A stretch of 64,000 nucleotides of DNA from Seminavis robusta (lineage: Eukaryota; Bacillariophyta; Bacillariophyceae; Naviculales; Naviculaceae), in contig CAICTM010000055.1 in the NCBI GenBank assembly GCA_903772945.1, positions 1 to 64,000 on the forward strand, given 5' to 3'. The notes beneath the pieces were generated by a model. It made no database searches. It worked only from the letters and a program-made list of their open reading frames with translations, and had not been told where the DNA came from. The number at the start of each line of letters is the position of its first letter. The stretch's first letter is position 1. Shown here in pieces: positions 1 through 9,350 of this stretch. Both the position numbers and the translations under genes were made by a program.

Positions 1-887
1 TGTCTACACACATCTCACACAACATCACACATCTCACACAACACTCAACGTACACACACCTACACACACACACACACACACACACAAGATAAAGTTCAAA
101 AGGCCCTCAGCTTGCTAGCTGGTAGTTGAGGGCAATTAATATGGCATTCCTTGAATGCTGGATCTCTGAAGCTTTTAATTCGTACGGTGCGGTGCAGTGC
201 GATACGGACAATATGGTGCGACGGTGCAGTGCGGTACAGTACGGTGCGATGCGCTGGTACAAAAATCGTCAACGAAAATTCTCTGCAAAATACTAAACGA
301 CTGTCCAATGATAATTCAGAAGTAATACTAATACAACACTACTAAAAGTGTTCGGGGGAAGTGTTCAGGAGAAGTGATCGGGAGCAGTGTTTGAGAGAAG
401 TGAAACCAAATTTGCAGAGGAATGCGATTCTCAGCTTGCCTTTTGATTTATGCATGACAATTGAGCTCTGGCTGTCGCCGGTAACAATGTGTTCGTTGCT
501 TTCATTAAGGAGCTCAGTTCACAGTTGGTTGCACCTTTGTTGCGTGCAACTATCTACTATCTACGGTAGCTTTAGTAGTGGATTGTGAAGCCTTCAGACC
601 AGGCGGTTGCCGGTGTCATAGGTGGCCTGGCCTGAGTGAGCATTGTTGAACTGGTTGCTTATCGTGTTTTTGGCCGTTTTCACAGGGTAAATGCTTGCTA
701 GCTAGTAGCGAGAGGTCTTTGCCGAAGCAGAACTCCAACTAGTAGCTAGCCACTATACTAATACAGTACCATCTAGATTCCAAGAGAAATACTCGCAGCA
801 ACAGGTTAAATTGGTGATGGTTTTGAGTCCAACCTTTGGTTCGCCACTTGTGGCTGGTTTCTGCCGCCTGCCTCCAACACACACCGT
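1..887. other. Intergenic DNA, CA-rich, no gene seen
   Basis: Starts with CA-rich sequence and a CA microsatellite at about 61-86, followed by a hairpin repeat listed separately. From about 180 to 255 there is a degenerate run of short units such as GGTGCAGTGC and GGTGCGAT, which looks like a diverged simple repeat. The short open frames here have no family features and strongly biased composition, so I call no gene. Confidence 0.6.
83..135. repeat. 53-base dispersed repeat with hairpin, copy 1
   Basis: A 53-base stretch right after a CA microsatellite is identical to 50356-50408, in the same orientation and again next to a CA run. Inside it CCCTCAGCT (104-112) pairs with AGTTGAGGG (124-132), giving a 9-base-pair stem with one G-T pair and an 11-base loop. 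It could be the end of a short interspersed or transposable element. Its function is unknown. Confidence 0.75.
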
Positions 888-2885
888 TTAGACGAGGACC
901 TCCATCTTTTCCTCCTTTCCCTGCTCAGCTGTGTTACCGCCAGCTTTCAAAACCGGAATTGCCTCCGCAACTGCATGCTGCACCTCTGCAGTTTCACGTC
1001 AACTGCCTTTGATACTGCGGCATCGGCAGCATTCAGAGTAAAGTCCCCCAACACATCCTTGATTTCAATCGCCTGCTCAACATCACCATCTTTTGCTTCA
1101 ACTGCCTTCCCTACCAAAAAAAAATAACGAAGTTTTATTATTTAGGCTGCACCTCAATAGACCACCCGCTGAATGGAGCCATATTGAACCGGAGTACCTC
1201 AGACGTACAAGGACGCCCACATAGGAACCGGCCTAGTGCAAGCCCCCCACCGGAGAAGTTTAAACTGCCTTCCCTACCAGAGCATCTGCAGTACCAGTGG
1301 CCACGGCTACTGCGCCATCCTTCAATTCCACTGCTTTTCCTACCACAGCATTTCTGTTTCCCATAGCCATGGCCGCTGCACCATCCTTGACTTCAAATGT
1401 CTTCCCAACAGCAGCATATTTTGCCTCAAATGCTCTTCCTACCACAGCATCTGTAGTGCCAATAGCTATAGCTACAGCTCCATCCTTGACTGCAAATGTC
1501 TTCCCAACAGCACCATCTTTTGCCTCAAATGCTTTTCCTACCACAGCATCTGCAGCGCCGATAGCCATGGCTACTGCACCATCCTGCACTTCAACTGCCT
1601 TCCCAACAGCACCATCTTTTGCCTCAACTGCTTTTCCTACCACAGCATCTGTAGTGCCGATAGCCATAGCTACCACACCATCCTTGATGCCGTTTGCCTT
1701 GCACAAAGCAGCATGGAGAAGGTCCTCTTCTTCCTTTTTGTGTTCTGCGGATTGATCGGCCACTAGATTCGATTTCACCGTGTCCTTCATCTCTTTCGTC
1801 TTTGTCGCAGCTCGTTCCTTCATGCTGTTCACTTCTGGCTCGATTCGATTCGCTCCTTCAGTCCATTGTCCTTGGTGGCTCCTTTGTCCACGATTGAGCT
1901 GACACCATTCTCGATCGTATCCTTCAGCTCCTGCGTCTTCCTGGCTGTTTGAGACTTGAGTTCGATTGCTTGAGGCTATATGTTGTCCTTCAGCTCTTGA
2001 GTCTTGCTGACAGCAGTATCCTTCAGCGCACCAGCTCGATGCAAAATTGCGTCCTTCAGCAGGTAAGTCTTGGCAACTGCCTGATCCTTGATCTCGGTTG
2101 CCGGTGTCTCTACTATGTCATCCCTCAACTGCTGGGCTGTGACGAAAAGCTTGTTCCTTGATTCCGTTTGCCCACGGCTCAACAGTCTCCTTCAGATTTT
2201 GTGTCTGTTTGGCCGCGAGAGTTTTTTCATTTCAGTCGCGTTCTCTTTGGCCGTTTTTGTTAGGTCGCCTGCCACATTCATGGTGCGTTCCCTCATTTCT
2301 TGTGCCTTTGGCTCGGCATCCTCCGCCACGTCCCGTAACGAGGAAATTGAGCTTGCCATCCAGACACCCTTCGCCTTTTCTTCAAGCAGGGAGTTCCTTT
2401 CCATTGCCGCTTGCTTGACATCCGTGGCCGGTTTTTTTGCCTTCCCCTCCAACTCCCCAGTACGGTAGCCTTTAGGAGCTCTTCGGTCTTCTCTTCAGTG
2501 GCCTCCTTCGTATTGGCACCTTTCTTTCAGCGGTCGCCCTGAGCTCTTCTGCCTTAGCATGAGCTTCGCGGGCGATCTGTGCTGCCGTGTCATGAAGGTC
2601 GTTGACCTTTGCATCTGCTGCCTCCTTGACCTCGGTCGCCTTGATCGCGGCGATAGCTGCGGCGAGTTCAGCTTGCTCCTTCATTTCTCTAGCCTTCAAT
2701 GTAGCTTCACTGACCTTTGCATTTGCTGCCTCCTTGACCTTGGTTGCCTTGGTCTCGGCAATGGCTGCGGCGAGTGCAGCTTGCTCCTTCGTTTCTCGAG
2801 CCTTGTCTGCAGCGGTTGCCGTGATTTGTTCAAAGGCATTGTTTCCACTCTTGTTCATGCTCACTTGTTTCTTTGTGACGGCCAT
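888..2885 (-). pseudogene. Decayed LEA-like amphipathic repeat protein gene
   Basis: Reading from ATG at 2885, the first about 137 residues are Ala/Lys/Glu-rich with repeats such as AAAIAETKATKVKEAA and KAREMKEQA, as in late embryogenesis abundant (LEA) group 3-type helical proteins. Related sequence continues to about 888 but changes frame several times (near 2540-2440, at 2190 and beyond). The 1830-1260 part consists of repeats like AVVGKAVEAKDGAVG, about 31 residues per double unit, and the last readable frame ends with TAA at 888-890. LEA proteins protect cells during drying or salt stress. I read this as a host gene broken by several indels, but sequencing errors or unrecognised introns could give the same picture. 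Its relation to plant LEA proteins is by composition only. Confidence 0.5.
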
Positions 2886-4180
2886 GGTGTAATTCAATAA
2901 GTAGATTTGGTTGAGTTTCTGCTTACTGAGTACGTGTAATTTTTATTTGCTTCTCTGTTTTGGTTTCAATTTGTGGCCCGAAAACTAAAAGCTCCAGCCG
3001 ACTTTTTCGGAAGAGTTTGTGGCCCGATTGGATGTCTTCACGCGAATGAAGTGTGACTAACACACTTGAATTTACACATTTACGGCAGCGTCAAGGCAAC
3101 TGTTGCCTCTGAGAAGATCCAAAATCTCAAGTGTTTGATCAAAAGGCAACCCTACTAGCTAGTACCGGTAGCTAGCTACCGGTAGCCTGTGGTTTACTGC
3201 TGTTATTCACGCACAGCAGATGGAAACGAAAGCAAGAAGAAAAGCAAGTATCTGGACGTGTGTCTCTCCCAACGACTTTACTCCTTCATGAGTTGTTGCA
3301 GGGCAAAAATCGTTCAGAGCACAAGCAAGCGAGCAAGCACTGGTAGATGCACCGTGGTCCCATTTAGCACTCATGTCTCAATCCTACCCGAGTCGAATAG
3401 GCGCCATGTTTGAACCAAAAGCCGATGCCGGCTTGCGTCGTTCCGTTTCTATCAGTCCGAACCTTGAGAACGAAACCCAATAGATATGATAGATCGTAAT
3501 GCTCATGATATTCTCTTTTGCTGTTTGCCATTGCACGTCTTCCAAAGGTCTAGTCGGAGCTAACCACGCTACGACGCCAATCCAAGGAAGAGAGATTACC
3601 CCTTACGAAATATGATTTCAGCAATGTGTTGATCAAGACGAGTACTGATGGAAAAAATTTGATGGGATCATCCTGTTGAAAAGCCACTTGTTGTTGTTGT
3701 TTGGTTGTTTCCGGAGCGTGCCTCAGTCGTGCATGTTTCTTAAATCTGTCCCTAAAATAGGGGCGTTTTCGGGAATCCACCCCTAAATCTCACCACGAAT
3801 AGGGGCAGATTCCAAACCCGCCCCTAAATGGCAAAATCCGTGAGGTCTACCGAACGACTTAATAATGGGGGTTTGGGGGTGGATTCTGCAAAAAAGGTTG
3901 GGAAATTTAGTATAGAGCAAACAGTTCAAAAGCTGATTTTGCTTTTATTAAGGGTCATATTTAAGCAAATTCGGTGGGTTAAAGCATGCACTAGTTAAAT
4001 GCAGGCAAATAACCCACAAGATCCATGATGTCCAAGCTTAAGCCATAACGTTTCGACTTGGTTTGAATAAATTGAAAGCATTAAAGGGGTCATGCCTCAC
4101 ATTGCCAATTTGTGTGGTACCGGTAGTCACAATGGTCTGTTAATACATGCACAGACCAGTACATACCGTACTAGTATTGT
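2886..4180. other. Intergenic DNA, no gene seen
   Basis: AT-rich sequence between the LEA-like gene and the repeat block. At 3750-3840 the motif CCCCTAAA and its complement recur a few times. Short frames here carry no recognisable domain. Confidence 0.5.
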
Positions 4181-4181
4181 G

Positions 4182-4760
4182 CAGGTGCATTGTACATATT
4201 GTTCACCGGAAATTGAAAGAAAATGCTTCTCAGAAACCACATAAGGTAGCACTGACAGAACAAGAAAGAATAAATCTTGGGTACATAAGTCCCTAGTTAT
4301 AAGAAATTCCATTCAGTGGAAATTGAAAGAAAAAATTTCTTAGAAAATGGCCTCCCCACCCCCATCACTCTTCTTAGATTACAACACACCTTCAGCATGT
4401 ATGTACCTGTTCTACAATACTGGTAGTGCTGGGGAGAAGCATGTATGTACCCCTTCTACCATACATTGTATTGGTAGTGCTGCGGATTAACATGAACGTA
4501 CCCGTTCTACCATGCAGTTTACTGGTAGTGCTGCGGATTAGCATGAACGTACCCATTCTACCATACAGTTCACTGGTAGTGCTGCGGATTAGCATGAATG
4601 TACCCATTTTACCATACAGTATGGTTCAGGTGCATTGTACATATCGTTCTCCCGAAATTGAAAGAAAATGCTTCTCAGAAACCACATAGTACAGTGTACT
4701 GGTAGTGCTGCGGATTAGCATGAACGTGCCTATTCTACCAGCATGTAGTGCTGTGTGCTG
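4182..4760. repeat. 51-base tandem repeats and a copied 65-base segment
   Basis: Units beginning TGGTAGTGCTGCGGATTA and ending CCATTCTACCATACAG start at about 4420, 4471, 4522 and 4573 (period 51), with another at about 4699. The fourth and fifth units are separated by a segment (about 4627-4692) that is nearly identical to 4182-4250. That copy contains CAGGTGCATTGTACATAT and GAAAATGCTTCTCAGAAACC. A partial third version lies at 4314-4350. The array leaves open frames because 51 is a multiple of three, but nothing suggests a protein. Confidence 0.8.
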
Positions 4761-4910
4761 TGGATTACTGAGTCAAGTACTACCTGCCAGTATGGGTTGT
4801 ACCTGTACCAACCCACGGGCCAACAGTAACATAACACGGCGCCATTTTTTAGAGGAGATCAGGTAGAGCGCAAGGCAGGGCAGAAGAAGACAGCAGAAGA
4901 ATCTCTGGCC

Positions 4911-5336
4911 ATGCCACACACAACGTTGGATCGTGTAGAAGACATTATGAGTGAGGTTCAGAAAGAGCAAAAGGCAGAGCAAGAGGTCAGGGCAAAGGAA
5001 AAGGCTTCTAGTGAAGTTGTCGATGACGACTTTATGATCAAGCAGGAAGAACCAGTTGAAGTGATGGATCGCTCACCAGATTCGGTATACAGTACTGTGG
5101 GAGCATCAGTCAAGTATCAAGTCTTTGTCAGGAGACAGCACCGAGATATGGAGAGCTGGAGAAGAGCGCAAGGATCCAGAATCCCTCCTGATATTGTTTA
5201 CAGCACAGCAACGCTCCCCACCCTGAAGAAAGAGGAGATTGAGAAACTGAACCGGGTACGGCCCAGTACTTTTGCTGAGGCGTCACAAATAAGTGGGGTC
5301 GCACCTCAAAGTTTGTTTATGTATATCACTATGTGA
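4911..5336 (+). pseudogene. C-terminal fragment of MnmG/MTO1-type tRNA modification protein
   Basis: The last about 75 residues match the C-terminal helical domain of MnmG (GidA; MTO1 in mitochondria), which with MnmE installs carboxymethylaminomethyl groups on wobble uridine 34 of tRNA. Visible landmarks are VKYQVFVRRQHRDMESW, where bacterial proteins have VKYxGYIxRQ, then IPPDIVY, then EKLNRVRPSTFAEASQISGV, the conserved LxxxRPxTxxQAxRISGV signature. Before this lies a Glu/Lys-rich stretch unlike MnmG. The FAD- and NADH-binding parts (over 500 residues) are missing, so it cannot be an active enzyme. After GVAPQSLFMYI the frame stops at a TGA, while the next frame reads HYVKRRNQNREGG, which continues the domain and suggests one frameshift. 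I read it as a partial, decayed gene copy. Confidence 0.7.
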
Positions 5337-5774
5337 AAAGGAGAAACCAAAATCGTGAAGGAGGCAAGAGCAGCAATCCTGCTGCCAGCGTTGAGATGCA
5401 GCACTGAGGACACAGCAGTGTTTGTGAATAGATAGAGCTCATCATACAGTAGTAATGTGAACCGGTACCTGTTAGACAAATGCTTTGATTGAAAAGTGCA
5501 TAAAACTTGTGTTTTTATGGAGGCTTATTCATGGATAGTTTATGCTGCAGGCAGAGGTGGGTTCATATGTGCAATTCTATTCTGTCAGAGCTTGTGGACA
5601 ATGGAAGGTTTGATTGTCTTTTTATGTGTGTCTTTTGTGCATTGATTGACAAAAGGGGTTTCTCGTAGTGCAATTCTATTCTGTCAGAGCTTATGGACAA
5701 TGGAAGGATTGTGGTTGCCTTTATGGACAGATCGTGGTTGCAGCAAACAGGCGCGTTGCACTTCGAGGCCCCGC
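5337..5774. repeat. Intergenic DNA with a 38-base direct duplication
   Basis: The stretch TGCAATTCTATTCTGTCAGA and the following AGCTT(G/A)TGGACAATGGAAGG occur at 5570-5608 and again at 5669-5707, 99 bases apart with one mismatch. The second copy is about 70 bases past the stop of the minus-strand HSF gene, so both may lie in its 3' untranslated or downstream region. Confidence 0.7.
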
Positions 5775-6818
5775 TTATCCCTGGTTGTTATTGTTGTTTG
5801 GCGGCGCCTGCAGTGTCTTCTGAAACAGGCCAAGGATCATTGCTTGACGTCGCTGTTCTTCCTGTTGCTGCTGCAACTGTTGCGCTTGCTGGCGAGCCAG
5901 AGCGAGTTGCAGCAATTGGAAGGTAGGGGATGAGTTCCCAGAGCTGCGGGTGGAGGAGTTTTGAAGCGCCAGGTGGGACTGGGGGAATGCTTGTGATGGT
6001 CCCAAAGGCTGCTGCATCTGGCTCATCCCTGCGGCAGCTGCATTGGTGGTGGCACCTGTCAGCTGTTGCAGGGCGTACAGGCTGTTGACTCCAAGTGAGT
6101 CGTTCACGTGCGAACTTGGCTGCATTGCAGCCACATTGAGAAGGGCGGGAGGAGGGGCAGGTGCTGTCAGCACCACCAGAGGAGTCGCAGGTGGCGCTGC
6201 TTCAGGCGGAGCACCTGAAAGTGCATCCGTGGCTACAGGAAGTTGTGGTGTACCGTTAGCTTCCTGGCTACTTCCTTTCTTCTGTTTGGATCGCCTTGCC
6301 TTGGTGGGAGCTGCGACAATCATCTTCATCTCCTTCTCCAGATGTGGCGAAGACTTCTTGAATAGAGGATGATGGAAGGCATACACATGTCTTTCAAGAG
6401 AATGATAGAACACTCGCTTGAAGCCCCAACGACTGATGCTACGAAGAAATGACGTCATCTTAGTGCCACTGAAGTACTTGGTTAAGACCTGCGCTGGTGC
6501 CTTTTCCGTGTCCAGTGCAAAGCTGTCTCCGTCTGGCATCCAGTAGAGAGCTTCTGGAGCAACGTCCTTGTTTAGGTACTCCATGAGCTTGTCCGGTAGT
6601 CTGACGCGTCCACCCTTGAGGATCAAGCCGTTGGGAGCATGACCGGGTGCTGCACCTCGGCCGGAAACGTAGCTCACAGAGTCACTTCCCAAATCGGAAG
6701 ACGAACTCTTTTTGGTCCTGGGTGCATCTGATGACGCTTGTTTGCGATCAGCAGCCATCGAGTTTCCGTCCATTCTGGTTGCGCGTTCAGATATGCCAGT
6801 AAGTAGAGCGACGAGCAT
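5775..6818 (-). CDS. Heat-shock-factor-type transcription factor
   Basis: 347 residues from ATG 6818 (a second in-frame ATG at 6773 would give MDGNSMAAD). Residues about 72-160 form an HSF-type winged-helix DNA-binding domain: LPDKLMEYLNKD, then ALYWMPDGDSFAL, then TKYFSGTKMTSFLRSISRWG, FKRVFYHSLERHVYAFHHPL. This matches the HSF pattern of an aromatic-rich strand, a recognition helix with SFxRxLNxxGF-like spacing, and a final F-HPLF. A basic cluster (KARRSKQKKG) follows and may be a nuclear signal. The C-terminal third is rich in Gln, Ala, Pro and Asn, typical of an activation domain, and has no clear HR-A/B heptad coiled coil. HSF-type factors are the most expanded regulator family in diatoms. 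The bound sites and stimulus cannot be told. No intron is needed. Confidence 0.88.
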   Translation of the reverse strand: MLVALLTGISERATRMDGNSMAADRKQASSDAPRTKKSSSSDLGSDSVSYVSGRGAAPGHAPNGLILKGGRVRLPDKLMEYLNKDVAPEALYWMPDGDSFALDTEKAPAQVLTKYFSGTKMTSFLRSISRWGFKRVFYHSLERHVYAFHHPLFKKSSPHLEKEMKMIVAAPTKARRSKQKKGSSQEANGTPQLPVATDALSGAPPEAAPPATPLVVLTAPAPPPALLNVAAMQPSSHVNDSLGVNSLYALQQLTGATTNAAAAGMSQMQQPLGPSQAFPQSHLALQNSSTRSSGNSSPTFQLLQLALARQQAQQLQQQQEEQRRQAMILGLFQKTLQAPPNNNNNQG

Positions 6819-9350
6819 CGTACTGGGTGAAGTTGCGTATGTGTGTGAGGCTTTGGAGGAGAATGTGTGAGCAAAATGGCTTTGGAGGAGAATCGAATCG
6901 CCGAGGTTCGTTCAGCAGAGCAATGGCTTGTAGTGGGTAGAGTTTGCTAAATCGTATGATTGAGTTTGGCTTCTGTCAAATTTGTGATGAGGGATTGTGA
7001 GTGATTTGGATGTGGGCAGCTCCGATTCCGTTACCAGGATTTCAGGACCCATCCGGATGGGTAGCTGTCCATCCGCCACGCAAACTGTGTTGTTCTTCAC
7101 ATTCTTCGGAGATACTGACTCAAAAGGCTAGCGATCAGGAGTTGCAGCGGAGTATCGATTCAAGAGTACCGGACAGTACGCGACTATTCCTAGCAGACTT
7201 GGAGGAACAAAGAACAAGGCTGGAGAACTGAAGAAGGCGTTTGTCTGACGCCTAAGGCTCGGTTCAGCCACATAAATTCCTAAGTTCCTGTTTCGTCTTT
7301 TTGTTCTTGCCTGGAGTGTCTTTCTTTATTCCTTGCATTTATCACCACGTCAATGCGCCTTTCTTGGCGAACTACCAATTTGCGCAGCAAATAACCACGT
7401 CAACTACTGGAACGATGTTCTATGTTCTATTCTCTCTGATTCTTTATCGGCAAGCAGCACTTAACTCATGGATCAGCTCAAGGATCTTTGCACTTTGCAG
7501 TGTGGATGTGGCAAGTCTGGAAATTAGGCGAGACTGCCCTTTTTCTTATTTCCTTCTGCCACGCTAGTTCATTTGTTTATGGAAAGCTTGTGGAGCATCT
7601 TTGTTTGTTCGTCACACCTCTCCAGCGAGCAGCTGCCTACTCGAGTGCCGCAGGTAGTGCCGCTAACGAGAACAAAATACCTTGGCTGGCCGCCTTTTGG
7701 ACTTCTCCAGCCACTGAGTACCGGTAGTCTATCTGTATCGTGTGCATCCGAGCCAACAGCTACTCTATGCATGGCTAGCGCTACCGGTACCGTAGACCAG
7801 AGTAGCACACTTCTAGCTCGCACCTTGCAGCAGCTGACGATGTGGACAAAGAAGTGGCAAGAGTACGGGTACTTGTAGATCAAGAAACCCACCAACCCTT
7901 AAAAGAGAGCTTCTTTTGTAACATCTTGATTGGTTGCTCGCCACTACCGGTCTCTAGCTCTAGAGCTAGCCTACTATGGAGTACGACGTAGTCAGCGGCT
8001 CAGCTGCCTACACAAAGCAAGCAACCTGAAGTTGTTGCGAAGGTGGCAAGCAATAGCTCAAGAAACCAGCCCAGGCTAAGCCGAGCTTTTGGGAACGAAT
8101 CGAATCGAATCGAATCGAATGATCAATCGAATCCACCCGGGACCTTCATGCAGGCAGGCATGCAGGTACCAGTATGCAGAATGAATGTAACTTTTATGGC
8201 TGGGGAGGATGCAACCATCCTAAGCAAACAAGGAACCATTGTTGTGGTACAGCTGCATCTTCAGCATAATCTACAGCGTACTCGTATCGAGAGGTCGTTT
8301 CACTTGCCTTTGTGGAGCTGTGTTGTACGTACCTGGTTGGCCTTTAGCCTTCTGTTCATGCAGGCCAGCTTGGGCCCAAATTCAAGTTGGGCAATCTCTC
8401 ACCTTTGCTGCAAAAAGAGCAGTCCCCATTCCAGCTAATATGGTACCAGGTACGACTGTACCGGTACCGTACGAACAAATAAATCGTGTTCTACAACCAC
8501 GTCACTTCTGTGTTCTTATTTAGGGTGGCTAAAAGCGCTTCAACAGAAAATTGAAGGGGACCGTGACTGTTCACGGATCAACTCAAGGCTTTCACCACAA
8601 AAGTCCTCCGTTTCAATCATTCAATAGCCCTGATGAACCACCAACCAAGCCCTTCGCTGAAACAAGCCTTTGAAGTCCATCTGGTACATACTGCCCCACT
8701 CAACATCCATTTGAAGCATTGAAGCAATATCATATTTTAAAATTGCCTCTCGTTGATGAAGAGGCATTGAGACACAGGCTGCCGATCTGATGACAGGAAG
8801 GGGGATACTGGGGATAAAGATTTGCAAATTATTTGGCAAGTGCCTGGTACTTACTGCCTGCCAATGTTTTCCCTTTCCAAAATTGCAAATATTTACCCCC
8901 CTCTCCGGTCTGCGTTGGCTTCGGGCGGCAATTGGTGTTGCTCTTCGCAGTTGCAGTTGCCGCTACTCTTGGTGAGGCTGATCTGATGTGTCGCCTTCCG
9001 GGCAAAGGTTTGCTTTTGGAAGCAGTTGCCCCACTACTATGATAGCGGTACTCTGGGTACCGGTAAGGTACTCGCCGTTGCCGTTGCCATTGGAATCCTC
9101 CATTTGTAGGCTGATGAGTGGCCTTATTGAGGCAAGGGTTTTCGCGATATACCAAAGTGTTTTGGGCCGCTTCTCATGATCGATAGCCGACGGATTTCAT
9201 TGCGAAAAGCTGGGATAAGCTTTCTTTAATACGGTCCATAAAAATGATATCTAGCTAAACGATAATGCTGGGGCATACAAGAGAAACTGGGATCTCCGTG
9301 ACTAGCAAAAGCATCTGTTGAATGACCTACACCGCAGTGGAACAAAAATA
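6819..9350. other. Intergenic DNA, 2.5 kb, no convincing gene
   Basis: Contains a short GAATC microsatellite (about five units around 8096-8122), many ACCGGTAC and CTAGAGCTAG palindromes (7715-7800, 7940-7985, 8435-8475, 9045-9070), and only short frames on both strands without domain features. The 5' flank of the HSF gene occupies its left end. Confidence 0.5.

Noticed and set aside
1116-1262. 147-base insertion between two copies of AACTGCCTTCCCTACC, considered as a retroposon or intron
   Set aside because: The 16-base match is itself part of the recurring LEA repeat unit, the A run is at the wrong end for a retroposon tail, and no GT-AG pair removes it in frame.
1297-1755. Plus-strand Ala/Pro/Thr-rich repeat frame
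   Set aside because: Antisense reading of the LEA-like repeats. The minus strand gives the Lys/Glu helical pattern and continues beyond this frame.
8096-8122. GAATC repeats as telomeric or centromeric satellite
   Set aside because: Only about five units, within ordinary intergenic DNA.
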